Under the pieces are notes generated by a model that was given only the letters and a program-made list of their open reading frames with translations, did not search any database and was not told where the DNA came from. A stretch of 58,799 nucleotides of DNA. Origin: Chitinophagaceae bacterium. Lineage in GTDB: Bacteria; Bacteroidota; Bacteroidia; Chitinophagales; Chitinophagaceae. A program made the translations under genes and the position numbers. The stretch is taken from the NCBI GenBank assembly GCA_025360525.1, contig JANYCA010000132.1, positions 1-58,799 on the forward strand. The letters run 5' to 3'. Each line of letters begins with the position of its first letter. The first letter of the stretch is position 1. Positions 35,952-45,959 of this stretch are shown in pieces.

Positions 35952-36842
35952 TTACCTGTTTTGCAATGGTAAAACTTTGTAACCCTTTTTTCGAAGCAGG
36001 GTAATTAAGCCATTTTTCCCTACCAGGTGACCTGCGCCTACTGCAATAAAAACGTTTTCCGTTTTTAATATGGCGCCCAATTGTTCTACCCAGTTTATGT
36101 TGCGCCTGTCTAGCAATATATCTTCATGATTCTGCATCCCCAATTCGCTTTTATTAAAAAGTGCTTCAATGGCTGAAAGTCGTTGACTTTTATATACCCT
36201 AATCATGGTGTCAAAATTCTTTTTGTTTAAATCCATGCTATCAATAGACTTCAATAATTCCTTTGCTTGCTCTTCATAAGGTATGCTATCGAATACGGCT
36301 GCCTGTAATTCCATTGTTTCGAGACCCTTAATCTCCTTTTTTTGGGTCTTCGCCAATTTCATCAACTCTTCTTCTACTCCACTTACGGATTTGCAAGGCA
36401 TCATTTTGGGATAAAGTAATGCCACCAGCATAAACGGCTTAATCGTTTGTAAAAAAGAAAGCGGCGCACCTAAACTATCTTTAAAAAATAATTCAATTTT
36501 TTTATATTCTTCTTTTGAATAAAAGTCAGTCAGTTTTTTTCCTCCTTTCATAGTCATCATCGTCATCCCGCTAAGCATTAAAGCAGGATCGTCCATATCG
36601 AGTTCCATATAAACAATTGCAGCGTTGCCAACCGCTGTTTTTAATTGTTCGCTGAATTGAACATCATCTTTACACATTAAGTGAAAAGTACCGAACAAAT
36701 AAGACGGCTTTTGTAATCCATTTCCACTTATTTGCCAAAGCAACGTATTGTCATCTTTATTGATTAAAAGACCTGGCTTTTTTATTTGTGCATTGCAGGA
36801 AAACATTAGCCACAAACATAAAAATATACTTAAACAACGCAT
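35952..36842 (-). CDS. TraB/GumN family protein
   Basis: Encodes 296 residues. The N-terminal signal ends in a possible lipobox (LMFSCNAQ). The family's conserved blocks are present: YLFGTFHLMCKDD (GTxH), VYMELDMDD, and the C-terminal GAGHLVGKNGLITLLRKKGYKVLPL (GxxH). The family is related to Tiki metalloproteases, with conserved His and Glu residues, so a membrane-attached peptidase activity is possible but unproven. It stands alone, convergent with the threonine aldolase gene. Confidence 0.88.
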   Translation of the reverse strand: MRCLSIFLCLWLMFSCNAQIKKPGLLINKDDNTLLWQISGNGLQKPSYLFGTFHLMCKDDVQFSEQLKTAVGNAAIVYMELDMDDPALMLSGMTMMTMKGGKKLTDFYSKEEYKKIELFFKDSLGAPLSFLQTIKPFMLVALLYPKMMPCKSVSGVEEELMKLAKTQKKEIKGLETMELQAAVFDSIPYEEQAKELLKSIDSMDLNKKNFDTMIRVYKSQRLSAIEALFNKSELGMQNHEDILLDRRNINWVEQLGAILKTENVFIAVGAGHLVGKNGLITLLRKKGYKVLPLQNR

Positions 36843-37019
36843 GTAAGTTTTTTTATAAATATAGGCTTTATATAATGTAGTGACAAGCGGATTTTTGCCC
36901 GCAGCCTTTCAAACCGAATTGGACTTGCAAAACTGTGACTTTAAATTGCCGAACTATTTTTTTATCAAAAAATCAGTTGCTAAATAACGCCTGACAGACT
37001 GAAGAAAGCGTTGATTTTT

Positions 37020-38450
37020 CTAATAGACAAAAGCCTTAACAATTTCCTTTTTATCTGCATATTGTATTACTATAGAATATATGCCAGAAGGTAGATTATT
37101 CAAACTGATGGTACCGCCTCCGATACCTTCTAAATAAAATTGTTTTACTATTTGTCCGGAAATATTTACAACTGTGATTGCTCGTTTTTCACTAATGGCG
37201 GATATTACCCGGTATTCATTTTTTACACCGGTTGAAACCAAGGAAAAGAAGGCCTGCCTTGCATTTCGTATGATCACCTGGTTAGAATACACTACAGCTC
37301 CTGATTTTTCCAGCAACTTGAGGCGATAGAAAATTGTTTTTGTTCCTGCAGTAATCGTATTGTCGGTAAAATAATATTTACCCATATTTGCAGGCGGATT
37401 AATATGCGCTTGAACAGCTCCTGCTGGCTGCCAATCACGACCATTGTAACTTCTTTCAATAATATATTTATCGTTGCTATATTCCGAGCTATTTATCCAA
37501 CGAAGTTGAACAGCATTGCCTGAAACCGGTTTTGCTGCAAATTCTGTTAAACGCAAAGGAAGTATTTGTTGAATTTCCCAGATATCAAAATCAACTCTAT
37601 AATCTGCAAGTCCTTCCATGCCTGGCTCAGATTCAGCCAATCCGTCTGCATTTCCAAACTCTCTCGTAACTGAAATGGAAGGAGAAGAAAATACGACAAT
37701 TTCAAAATTACCACCGGTTTGCCCAATAAGATTAACCGGAATATCATAAACACTATCCGCAGTGATTGTATTGCCAAATCCGGATGCAGCCCATGGTATA
37801 TATCCGGAATAATTACCGCTACCTGGCTCTTCCCCTGTAAAACTTCCATTCTCTGTCCATGCCTGACCGCCAGAAATAATACCCCCAAATGCGGTTGAAC
37901 TCCAGCTTATATCATAGTTACATACCACGTTTACTTTGGTGGAATTACCAGCCCCATTTCCTCCAAATATTTTGCCTAAATTATTCCCGGAACCTGCGCC
38001 ACAGCCTGGCGTTAATGGCAGCGTAGATTTCTTCATAGTGACTTTTGCACCTACAGGCAACTGTACTTTACCGGTAGTAGCACCGTTGCTGATACTGCCA
38101 TCTAAAAAATCGTTTGGCCATTGGTTTATTACGATGGCCCGTTGTTCGCAATTAGTATTTGTGCCAACAGGTACGGTATTATTTATACCGTATAAAGAGA
38201 CGGCATACTTGCTGTTGCCGTCGCAGTTTCCACCACAATGGCCACTACAATCGGAGGGGTCTTTATCTAACAAAAAACCAAAATTAGTAGTACTATTTGT
38301 GATATTGGGTATGGTGCTTACCAGGAAAGAATAGTAGTTTGAGCTACCCATTTTAACCCATTGGTAGCCAGGTGCCGGCGTAGAAGTTGGTTGTGAAAAA
38401 CCAGGCAATAAATGGATTAATAAGGCAGCGGTAAATAAAATTCTGATCAT
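37020..38450 (-). CDS. Secreted protein with a type IX sorting domain
   Basis: About 476 residues from ATG 38450 (MIRILFTAALLIHLLPGFSQ, signal peptide); the frame is open 37 codons further upstream without merit. The body is beta-rich with several Cys-Gly pairs (SDCSGHCGGNCDGN) and unassigned. Residues from about 320 on include a fibronectin-like segment (LTEFAAKPVSGNAVQLRWINS) that often precedes the sorting domain. The C terminus (GTISLNNLPSGIYSIVIQ, then KEIVKAFVY) is a typical T9SS type A signal, so the protein should be exported through the outer membrane and attached to the surface or released. Confidence 0.85.
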   Translation of the reverse strand: MIRILFTAALLIHLLPGFSQPTSTPAPGYQWVKMGSSNYYSFLVSTIPNITNSTTNFGFLLDKDPSDCSGHCGGNCDGNSKYAVSLYGINNTVPVGTNTNCEQRAIVINQWPNDFLDGSISNGATTGKVQLPVGAKVTMKKSTLPLTPGCGAGSGNNLGKIFGGNGAGNSTKVNVVCNYDISWSSTAFGGIISGGQAWTENGSFTGEEPGSGNYSGYIPWAASGFGNTITADSVYDIPVNLIGQTGGNFEIVVFSSPSISVTREFGNADGLAESEPGMEGLADYRVDFDIWEIQQILPLRLTEFAAKPVSGNAVQLRWINSSEYSNDKYIIERSYNGRDWQPAGAVQAHINPPANMGKYYFTDNTITAGTKTIFYRLKLLEKSGAVVYSNQVIIRNARQAFFSLVSTGVKNEYRVISAISEKRAITVVNISGQIVKQFYLEGIGGGTISLNNLPSGIYSIVIQYADKKEIVKAFVY

Positions 38451-38631
38451 GCAGTAATTTTTAATGAAGTAAAGATGTTGATAAAAACAAGATGTATTTA
38501 GGGGCAAACTGCTGCACCAAAAAGAGCTGCTAACACCTGAAAGTAAAAATACGTTATACAAACTACTGGCAAAATCTCATTAATAAAGGAAATATAATAC
38601 CTGTATATTGCAACCCTACCCTAAAAAATAG

Positions 38632-38681
38632 AGGCCCCTCATAAAAATGAGGGGCCTTAACGATTGCTTGCCATATGAAAA
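38632..38681 (-). terminator. Terminator of the porin gene with a shared 25-nt upstream element
   Basis: On the minus strand, the element at 38681-38657 (core CATATGGCAAGCAATCG, ending TTAA) runs directly into a hairpin with perfect 11-bp arms (AGGCCCCTCAT) and then CTATTTTTT. The identical 25 nt occurs at 51263-51287, again against a terminator. Confidence 0.85.
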
Positions 38682-38771
38682 AGTAGATCAATTTGTAATT
38701 TCATTATTTAAACAGCCTCATTACAGAAACTATTTACTTACAATTGAAAATATTTTATGCTTCAACTTCTA

Positions 38772-39920
38772 TTAAAATTTATATACTGCTGCTACCAATG
38801 CAGTAACTGTAGTTTTTACAATAGTACCATCTTTCTTAAAAAATATAGCACTTTTTGATGTTTCTACTCTCAACTCCGGAATGATTGTTAATGGTCCTAC
38901 TTTACAGTTTATAGAAAGGGTATTTGCAAAAATATTTTTTGTAGGAAAGTAAATAGTTTTACTGTCGCCTATGTATTCACTCCGTAATGTAATACCGGTA
39001 GTAGGGGTTGGATCAAAATTTAAATATAAGGCTGAACCCCACCAACTTCCACTTGTTGCATCAAGGTTGGTTTTACGACTTTGTACCGTTGCATTAAAAC
39101 CAAAACCGAATTTTGAAGTAACAGTACTATTTATCACTAAATCTAATTGGCTTAAACTTTTTAAAGGATTAGGAACACCAGGTATAGAAAGAGACTTAGA
39201 ACCAAAAGATCCAACATAATTTAAGTAAGCTTTAAATTTCCCATCAGATGAGCCACTGCTTACCTGTGCTAATAAACTCTTTACATTATTGGTAGCAGTT
39301 GATTGATCTGTATAATTTGCAACTCCCAACATTAAACCTACCGGCCCAGCCGTAATATCTGCTTTTAAGCCTGTATGAAAAAATGGCCCGTTTGTGAACA
39401 TATAAGACATGCTGTAATTTCTGTTTAATTGAGCATCTACCAACTCGTAACCAACATGGGTTCCAAATTTCCCCATCGTAAATTTCACTTTGCTGGAAGG
39501 TGAATAAGTAACAAAGAGTTGCTTGACATTGGAAAGAGATACAAAACCATTTTTACTCTGATCTGTTACGCCATCATTATATGAAAACTCTTCTGCTCTT
39601 CTGCCAAAACCCAAATCAATAGTAGCAGTTACTTTTCCGGATAATGCACTTGCATCGGCCCTTAAGCTCGCCATCCCTAATTCAAATGAACTCTGAGAAT
39701 TGGTAAAACTGGTATAGTTATTTGCAAAATTATTGGAAAAATTATACCTATAATAGGCATCTAAACCACCTGAAATAGTAAACGTTTTTGTTTCGTCATC
39801 ATCAGGGTTAGTGGAAACGATTGCTGCCTTCTTTATAGCTGTTTTAGTGACCTCCTGGGCAAAAGTTACCGTTGAATAAATTACGGATAATGTGATTGCT
39901 GCTGCTAATTTTAAATTCAT
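38772..39920 (-). CDS. Outer membrane beta-barrel porin (OmpL-like, bbp2 type)
   Basis: Encodes 382 residues: signal peptide (LAAAITLSVIYSTVTFAQ), then repeated amphipathic strands (FTISGGLDAYYRYNF, FELGMASLRADASAL, VKFTMGKFGTHVGYELVDA) typical of the putative porin-2 family, ending in a terminal aromatic (AAVYKF). It sits directly downstream of amtB on the same strand. Such porins are often found beside ammonium channels in this phylum, and it may admit ammonium or other small solutes. Its mRNA ends with the 25-nt element plus terminator described at 38632-38681. Confidence 0.85.
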   Translation of the reverse strand: MNLKLAAAITLSVIYSTVTFAQEVTKTAIKKAAIVSTNPDDDETKTFTISGGLDAYYRYNFSNNFANNYTSFTNSQSSFELGMASLRADASALSGKVTATIDLGFGRRAEEFSYNDGVTDQSKNGFVSLSNVKQLFVTYSPSSKVKFTMGKFGTHVGYELVDAQLNRNYSMSYMFTNGPFFHTGLKADITAGPVGLMLGVANYTDQSTATNNVKSLLAQVSSGSSDGKFKAYLNYVGSFGSKSLSIPGVPNPLKSLSQLDLVINSTVTSKFGFGFNATVQSRKTNLDATSGSWWGSALYLNFDPTPTTGITLRSEYIGDSKTIYFPTKNIFANTLSINCKVGPLTIIPELRVETSKSAIFFKKDGTIVKTTVTALVAAVYKF

Positions 39921-40096
39921 AAAAATCAGTTTTGGTTAAAAATTTAAATTAAAAATTTAGTTAAGTGCAATAACTCCGATAAAGGAACTATTACAAAATT
40001 GTTATGGCAGCAACGATATTATTAAAAGAAAAGAAACACTTTAACTTCTACCTCGATAATTTAGCCTGAGATAAAATTGCGTTTTGAAAAGGAAAA

Positions 40097-40137
40097 ACAC
40101 CAGGGAAATTTGAAGGTTAACAAATTAACCCTGGTGT
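40097..40137 (-). terminator. Terminator-like hairpin after amtB
   Basis: Arms ACACCAGGG and CCCTGGTGT enclose a second small stem (GGTTAA...TTAACC). On the minus strand TTTTTCC follows. It separates amtB from the porin gene, so co-transcription would need read-through. Confidence 0.75.
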
Positions 40138-40161
40138 GCTATAATTAAGAAGATAATTAAA

Positions 40162-41559
40162 TTAATAAGCAGGCTTTTCTTCGACAGTACCCCCAGTATT
40201 AACCAACAGGGTACCCTGAACATAATTTTCATTATGCTGAGATGCATCTAAACCTTCTTCTTCTTCCTCTGCACTAACACGAATTGGCAAAATAAAGTTG
40301 ATAAATTTAAAAATCAGGAATGAAACAGTAAAGCTGTAAACAACTACTATTGCCATTGCTTTAAACTGGGTAAGCAGAAAACCAGGATTGCCATAAGCCA
40401 AGCCATTAGGGCCTCCCGGAATACCATGAACTACCTGGCTGGCAAATACACCTGTTAGCAGCATACCTACCATACCACCCAAACCGTGGCAAGGAAAAAC
40501 ATCCAGTGTATCATCTAACTTAGATTTTTGCTTAATTCCAACAGCAATATTGGAAACTATTGCACCTATTACACCAATTATAATACTTTGCGGAATACCT
40601 ACATAACCAGCAGCAGGTGTTATAGCCACCAAACCAACTACAGCGCCTATACAAAAACCAAGTACAGAAGGTTTCTTGCCTTTTAATACATCAAAAAACA
40701 TCCAGGCACATCCTGCAGCCGCCGCTGCCGTATTAGTGGTACCAAATGCATTCACTGCCAAAGGAGTAGCGCCTACAGCAGAACCAGCATTAAAACCAAA
40801 CCAGCCAAACCAAAGTAAGCCAGTTCCAATTAATACGTAGGGCACATTTGCAGGTGGAATTTCAGTTCTTAATACATGAGATTTACGACGCTTTAATACC
40901 AATGCACCAGCCAAAGCAGCGCAACCGGCTGTAATATGTACAACTGTACCACCAGCAAAATCCCAGGCTCCCATTTTAGCTAAAAATCCATCGGGATGCC
41001 AGCTCCAATGTGCTACCGGCGCATAAACCAATAAACTGAATAGTACAATAAAAACAACATATGAGGTAAACCGTATCCGCTCAGCGACAGCTCCTACCAC
41101 CAAACCAGGCGTAATAATCGCAAACATTAATTGGAACAAAGAAAAGAGCGTTAGCGGCATTGTGTTTGCTAAAGGCCAGGCGGCGTGAGATTTAACTCCA
41201 TGAAAAAATAAGAAAGTCATTGGATTTCCAATTACTCCACCAATTGAATCACCAAAACATAAACTAAAACCAACAACGATCCATAAAACACCCACAATAC
41301 CTGCAGCTACTACACTTTTAATCATTGTTGAAATTACATTTTTACGATTTACCATACCTCCATAAAAGAAAGCCAGGCCAGGTGTCATTAAAAATACCAG
41401 CGCTGTGGAAATTAAAACCCAAACCATGTCCGAAGAAACATATTGGGGATCTTTTGGTCCAGGTACATAATCTGCTTCTGGTTTGACAAATGCGGCCAAA
41501 ATAGCCAAAACGACTAAGACAAGAAATGGGATAACTGATTTTACTGTAATTTTTCTCAT
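40162..41559 (-). CDS. amtB: Ammonium transporter
   Basis: Amt/MEP/Rh channel conducting ammonium across the inner membrane. 465 residues with a first signal-like helix and eleven further membrane segments. Conserved parts: MTPGLAFFYGGMVNRKNVISTM, the twin-His pore region (FAGGTVVHITAGCAALAGAL and FPCHGLGGMVGMLLTG), LLWFGWFGFNAGSA, and GVVGLVAITPAAGYVG-type sequence. The C-terminal tail is longer than usual and acidic (EEEEEGLDASQHNENYVQ). No glnK gene is adjacent, unlike many bacteria. The porin gene lies downstream. Confidence 0.95.
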   Translation of the reverse strand: MRKITVKSVIPFLVLVVLAILAAFVKPEADYVPGPKDPQYVSSDMVWVLISTALVFLMTPGLAFFYGGMVNRKNVISTMIKSVVAAGIVGVLWIVVGFSLCFGDSIGGVIGNPMTFLFFHGVKSHAAWPLANTMPLTLFSLFQLMFAIITPGLVVGAVAERIRFTSYVVFIVLFSLLVYAPVAHWSWHPDGFLAKMGAWDFAGGTVVHITAGCAALAGALVLKRRKSHVLRTEIPPANVPYVLIGTGLLWFGWFGFNAGSAVGATPLAVNAFGTTNTAAAAAGCAWMFFDVLKGKKPSVLGFCIGAVVGLVAITPAAGYVGIPQSIIIGVIGAIVSNIAVGIKQKSKLDDTLDVFPCHGLGGMVGMLLTGVFASQVVHGIPGGPNGLAYGNPGFLLTQFKAMAIVVVYSFTVSFLIFKFINFILPIRVSAEEEEEGLDASQHNENYVQGTLLVNTGGTVEEKPAY

Positions 41560-42128
41560 ATTTTTTTGTTTAGATTTAAAGCGCTTATTAATATTAAATT
41601 AAAATATACTGTATTTTTATTTTGCTAAATTATGGATATAAGAGCAAATTTACTGAATTTTAAACATATTTTTATATAAATAATGTTTAAAAAATAACTA
41701 TAAACCTTACTAAAATGTTTTACAACCACTAAATAATATGAAATTTGAACGGAAAAAATTCAAAAAAATGTGGATAAATATGTTTTTAGCTCAAAAAAAC
41801 ACTTGAAATAAATTCAGTGCCTTTAAGATTCAGTTGGAGTAACTACTTAAGAAAAAGATGAAGAAGTAAGTGTAATTTATACTGGAAACGCCAAGGCAAG
41901 GGTACGTGTCCTAAGCATGTTAAGCGTCAAATTTCATTCAAGGGAAATGTTTCAATCAAATAATATATTTAATTGAAACGATTTGTAATGAATAAAGCCA
42001 TCTAAAAAAGATAATCAGGTTATGAATTGTTTGCAATATTAATTACCTAATATTCAAAAAAAATCCATAAGCTGTTGCCAACTTATGGATGTATATCTTA
42101 ACGAAAGACTATTCTTTAAGATTTTTTG
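41560..42128. other. Intergenic region between amtB and metK
   Basis: No credible gene. It contains the amtB upstream region with a minus-strand TAAATTTG box (41645-41652), an inverted repeat at 41949-41979 (arms GTTTCAATCAAAT and ATTTAATTGAAAC, one mismatch), and the metK terminator. The stretch 41880-41945 (GGAAACGCCAAGGCAAGGGT and following) is less AT-rich than its surroundings and unexplained. Confidence 0.5.
42063..42090 (-). terminator. Intrinsic terminator of metK
   Basis: Perfect 9-bp arms ATCCATAAG and CTTATGGAT, 10-nt loop, followed on the minus strand by TTTTTTTGAAT. Confidence 0.88.
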
Positions 42129-43382
42129 TTATTTTATGCTGAATGCTTTTTTAACTTTTGGAACAAAGTCAAGTTTTTCCCAAGTAAAGAGTTCAACTTT
42201 AACTTTTTTTATTTTACCATAAGGATCTTTAAACTCTTTTACTACTACTTCATTTTTACGCCCCATATGGCCATAAGCGGCAGTCTCACTGTAAATAGGA
42301 CTGCGTAATTTTAAACGTTGTTCGATAAAATATGGACGCATATCGAAAACGGACTGCACAATTTTTCCAATTTCGCCATCAGTGATGCCAACTTTTGCAG
42401 TACCGTAGGTATTTACGTTAATTGACGTAGGTTGAGCAACGCCAATAGCATAAGAAACCTGCACCAATACTTCATCAGCCACACCAGCGGCTACTAAATT
42501 TTTGGCAATATGTCTTGTAGCATAAGCCGCACTCCTATCAACTTTACTTGGATCTTTACCACTAAATGCTCCGCCACCGTGTGCACCTTTACCGCCATAA
42601 GTATCTACAATAATTTTACGACCGGTAAGGCCGGTATCACCGTGAGGACCACCAATAACAAATTTACCCGTTGGATTAATATGATATTTGATATCATTAT
42701 TAAAAAGCTTAGCGAATTTTTTGTATTTGGATTTTACCCTTGGTATTAAAATCCCAACGATATCCTTTTTAATTTGGGCAAGCATCTTATCTTCTGTATC
42801 AAAATCATCATGCTGTGTAGATACAACAATGGCGTCTATTCTTACTGGTTTGTTATTATCATCATACTCTAACGTTACCTGGCTTTTAGCGTCAGGACGT
42901 AAATATTTTACAGCCTTATTTTCTCTTCGAACTGCGGCTAATTCTATCAAAATTTTATGGGCAAGATCCAATGCAAGTGGCATAAAATCTTCAGTTTCAT
43001 TTGATGCATACCCAAACATCATTCCCTGGTCGCCAGCGCCCTGTTCTTCTTTCGTCTTTTTATCTACACCCTGGTTAATATCTGCAGATTGTTCATGAAT
43101 GGCTGATAATATGCCGCACGAGTTAGCTTCAAACATATACTCACTCTTTGTGTATCCTATTTTACGTATTACTCCTCGTGCAATTTCCTGAACATCCAAA
43201 TAAGCCTTACTCCTTACTTCTCCGGCCAGTATTACCTGTCCGGTTGTTACAAGTGTTTCACAAGCTACTTTACTGTTAGGATCAAAAGCTAAGAAATTAT
43301 CTATTAATGCATCACTGATTTGATCAGCTATTTTATCCGGATGGCCTTCACTAACGGACTCTGAAGTAAATAAATAAGACAT
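42129..43382 (-). CDS. metK: S-adenosylmethionine synthetase
   Basis: Makes S-adenosylmethionine from methionine and ATP. 417 residues, somewhat longer than the 384 of E. coli, as usual in this phylum. Hallmarks: [18 protein letters not shown] at the N terminus, the hexapeptide [12 protein letters not shown], the P-loop-like [20 protein letters not shown], and [21 protein letters not shown]. It has a strong Bacteroidota promoter and a terminator of its own; no SAM riboswitch fits into its leader of about 15-20 nt. Confidence 0.96.
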   Translation of the reverse strand: MSYLFTSESVSEGHPDKIADQISDALIDNFLAFDPNSKVACETLVTTGQVILAGEVRSKAYLDVQEIARGVIRKIGYTKSEYMFEANSCGILSAIHEQSADINQGVDKKTKEEQGAGDQGMMFGYASNETEDFMPLALDLAHKILIELAAVRRENKAVKYLRPDAKSQVTLEYDDNNKPVRIDAIVVSTQHDDFDTEDKMLAQIKKDIVGILIPRVKSKYKKFAKLFNNDIKYHINPTGKFVIGGPHGDTGLTGRKIIVDTYGGKGAHGGGAFSGKDPSKVDRSAAYATRHIAKNLVAAGVADEVLVQVSYAIGVAQPTSINVNTYGTAKVGITDGEIGKIVQSVFDMRPYFIEQRLKLRSPIYSETAAYGHMGRKNEVVVKEFKDPYGKIKKVKVELFTWEKLDFVPKVKKAFSIK

Positions 43383-43402
43383 GAGGTATTTTTTTTGAGG
43401 TG

Positions 43403-43432
43403 CAAAGATATATTTAGCATATTAAAAAACAA
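43403..43432 (-). promoter_or_regulatory. Strong Bacteroidota-type promoter of metK
   Basis: On the minus strand TTG, 19 nt, TATCTTTG. The ATG lies 20 nt beyond the box. This is the best consensus match in the window. Confidence 0.75.
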
Positions 43433-43476
43433 TAGGACAAAAATTCATAATTTCTGGACTTTAAGTAGCAGTCAAA

Positions 43477-44997
43477 TTATATTTTAGAATAAACGATCCT
43501 TAGCCGTAGTTTATAATTAATGTTAGATCCACTCCCAACTTTTATCCTTCCATTTGCAAGGCTATTTTTAAAAGCAAACACATTATTGTAGTAAGTTAGA
43601 TTATGAGGAGCATATAATCTTAACGTATAGTTAGAGGTACGTTTTGTAACCAAGTTTTGTACGTAACGTGATATATTAAAAGAGTAATAATAAATACTAT
43701 TCCCCAATGCATTGTTCTTCTTTTGAACATATCCACCAAAATAGCCAAAGTCTACTCCGCCCGTTGGAAAGAAAAAAAGACTATTGTCTGGGTTGTAGTG
43801 AACTGTGGGATTTAGGTCGTAATAAATAGGCTTATAACTTACAGGTGAAATGGTATCTAACAAATCTATATAAAGGTATTGAGGCGGCGCCAGCACTTTA
43901 TCGAGGTCTGCAAGTACCGTTGTTGATGCAGGAATTTGTTCAATAATAATTTCTGCTTTGTGAATAATACTATTGGGGAAATTTGTTAAACGGGGTATTT
44001 TAAGTGTTGCATAGGTACCAGGTCCGGTTTGAAGGTACAAGGCATCTGCACTGGGCGATTTAATAAATTCCGACTGCGAGGAATCTCTCTTTAAATAGTT
44101 AGCATGGCCAGAGGAACTTACGGAGGCTGAGCTGGTGGTTGAAAAATAAAAGGAAGAAAAAGCGGTATCTAAAATAGCATTCCTTCTTTTTTTATAATGC
44201 ACTTCCAGCCTTGTATTAGGACTATTTAAATCAACATAAAACAATGCGTTGCTTTTATCTAATTCACCTGTTTTAATAGCGAAACCCCGTAAAAGATTCT
44301 TATAAAGAGAATCTGAACGGAAAATACTTGTTGATCCGGCTGAGGTGTCTAAAGAAGCAACAAATTCACTCAGGAAACTTTGATCTAGCTTAATTCTTAG
44401 CTGATTGGTTACTGTATCTTTTCTACTACCTGGAAACCGGATTATATTTTTTACATCCGTAGGTAAAAATTCAGCAGAACCGATAGATTCGGCTGTAACA
44501 GGCTGGTAATCTAGCTTGTAGGAAAAGTTTCTAAAATCAGTGGCATCTTTATCAATTTTAAAAACATTGAACCTATGTTTCATTGTAGTATCACCATACA
44601 AGCCTTTAAATGAAAGGCACAATACTAATGAATCAAAGCCCGACGTATTGGGTGCAGGATTTACAACAGGATCAATTGTGTCGCCTGCATTACCGAAATA
44701 ATAAGGGAAAAATGGCGGCTTCAATTCTACAAAAACATCAGCTTTTGTTGTACCAAAAACAGGGTCGTTTGTAATACATCCAAGGGTGTGATTATCTGTG
44801 CTGGAAATTCGGGTAGTATCGAAGAACACACCTTGTGTAGCATTAATTTCAAGCGTGTCTGCAAATGTGGTAACATTGTCCACTGCTGGAATAAGATCTT
44901 GCCCAATAGAAGTGGTATCAATCTTACTGCAACTCCAATTAATTATAGCGAAAAAAAAGATAGCGGAAATAAATAAACTAAAAGAATATCTAGGCAC
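43477..44997 (-). CDS. DUF4270 lipoprotein
   Basis: Encodes 506 residues with a signal and lipobox (FAIINWSC, near Cys23) and the DUF4270 pattern: SKIDTTSIGQDLIPAVDNVTTFADTLEI near the start, TLGCITNDPVFGTTKADVFVEL next, and a long beta-rich body ending in GRIKVGSGSNINYKLRLRIVYSKI. The only start in reach is GTG at 44997. The family is restricted to Bacteroidota, found in the outer envelope, and of unknown function. It lies immediately downstream of the starch-synthase-like gene, a pairing I associate with this phylum. Confidence 0.88.
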   Translation of the reverse strand: MPRYSFSLFISAIFFFAIINWSCSKIDTTSIGQDLIPAVDNVTTFADTLEINATQGVFFDTTRISSTDNHTLGCITNDPVFGTTKADVFVELKPPFFPYYFGNAGDTIDPVVNPAPNTSGFDSLVLCLSFKGLYGDTTMKHRFNVFKIDKDATDFRNFSYKLDYQPVTAESIGSAEFLPTDVKNIIRFPGSRKDTVTNQLRIKLDQSFLSEFVASLDTSAGSTSIFRSDSLYKNLLRGFAIKTGELDKSNALFYVDLNSPNTRLEVHYKKRRNAILDTAFSSFYFSTTSSASVSSSGHANYLKRDSSQSEFIKSPSADALYLQTGPGTYATLKIPRLTNFPNSIIHKAEIIIEQIPASTTVLADLDKVLAPPQYLYIDLLDTISPVSYKPIYYDLNPTVHYNPDNSLFFFPTGGVDFGYFGGYVQKKNNALGNSIYYYSFNISRYVQNLVTKRTSNYTLRLYAPHNLTYYNNVFAFKNSLANGRIKVGSGSNINYKLRLRIVYSKI

Positions 44998-45036
44998 AAA
45001 AACAGTGTATTTAATGTTTAGAATGGAAGTGGTTAA

Positions 45037-45849
45037 TTATTTTGCAATGTCGGCGTATAATTGTAAATAGTCTGTTAAATCACTTTCAGCATTGTAAGGC
45101 AACGTTTTTTTGCCTTTTATTTTACTAAATTCATCAACCAATTTTTTATCTACATTGTCTGACCCAAAGGTGACAGCGTCGGCATAAGCGGCACCACCAC
45201 GGAACATTGCAAGATTGTTACCGTCTTTAAAGAAGTCAAGTTCTTTTTTTGTAACATTATCATTGATGGCAATCAGCTTTAGAAAATCAGCCCCTAATTT
45301 TTCTTTAAATGTATTCTCGCCAATGGTGTAGACTACTTTGCAATTACTAAAAACGGGTTCTTTTTTATATGCAGCTTTAATAAACATTGGAATAAGACCA
45401 GTCATCCATCCACTACAATGAATAATATCTGGAGGCCATCCAAATTTCTTTAATGTTTCAAGTGCACCTTTACAAAACAATGCAGTACGCAATCCATTAT
45501 CAGGATACCACTTTTCATTCTCGTCGTTAAAAACAGTTTTGCGCTTAAAAAAATCTTCATTATCCAAAAAATATACCTGCAGTCTTGCATTGGGCAAAGA
45601 AGCAACTTTAATCATTAATGGATAATCATCTCCGCCAATCGATACGTTAATACCAGACAAACGCACAACTTCATGTAACCTATGCCTGCGTTCGTTAATA
45701 ACGCCAAACCTTGGCATAATGCACCTAACCTCCATGCCTGAGTCGTTGGATTTTACTGCCAGTTTATTTATGATGTCAGCAAACTCTGTAAGTTCCACAA
45801 AAGGAGACATTTCGTTAGCGATAAATAAAATTCTTTTTTTTGTCGACAT
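45037..45849 (-). CDS. Short glycogen/starch synthase-like protein
   Basis: Encodes 270 residues and matches only the N-terminal GT5 domain of glycogen synthase: KKRILFIANEMSPFVELTEFADIINKL, EVRCIMPRFGVINERRHRLHEV, YFLDNEDFFKRK, and PPDIIHCSGWMTGLIPMF. The C-terminal ADP-glucose-binding half of a normal enzyme (about 470 residues) is absent, and no truncation is apparent, so it is a compact family of its own and need not make glycogen. The usual substrate-loop KTGGL is replaced by ELTEFAD, which further argues against a classical synthase. It is divergent from panC. Confidence 0.8.
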   Translation of the reverse strand: MSTKKRILFIANEMSPFVELTEFADIINKLAVKSNDSGMEVRCIMPRFGVINERRHRLHEVVRLSGINVSIGGDDYPLMIKVASLPNARLQVYFLDNEDFFKRKTVFNDENEKWYPDNGLRTALFCKGALETLKKFGWPPDIIHCSGWMTGLIPMFIKAAYKKEPVFSNCKVVYTIGENTFKEKLGADFLKLIAINDNVTKKELDFFKDGNNLAMFRGGAAYADAVTFGSDNVDKKLVDEFSKIKGKKTLPYNAESDLTDYLQLYADIAK

Positions 45850-45892
45850 TATTTCTTGGTTAAATAGTCAGGTATGATTTCCTTTGGGAGCG

Positions 45893-45921
45893 CAAAAGTA
45901 CAATAAATTTCTGAAAATCAA
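45893..45921 (-). promoter_or_regulatory. Promoter of the starch-synthase-like gene
   Basis: On the minus strand TTG (45921-45919), 18 nt, TACTTTTG (45900-45893). Confidence 0.6.
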
Positions 45922-45929
45922 TATACACC

Positions 45930-45937
45930 TACATTTG
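45930..45937 (+). promoter_or_regulatory. Probable -7 box of panC
   Basis: TACATTTG matches TAnnTTTG, 22 nt before the panC start; TTT replaces TTG at the -33 position. It lies within 10 bp of the divergent promoter, so the two transcripts may interfere. Confidence 0.5.
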
Positions 45938-45959
45938 AACCTCAATAACCATTTGTATT

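Noticed and set aside
43383..43440. SAM riboswitch for metK
   Set aside because: The promoter lies 20 nt before the ATG, leaving no room for an aptamer.
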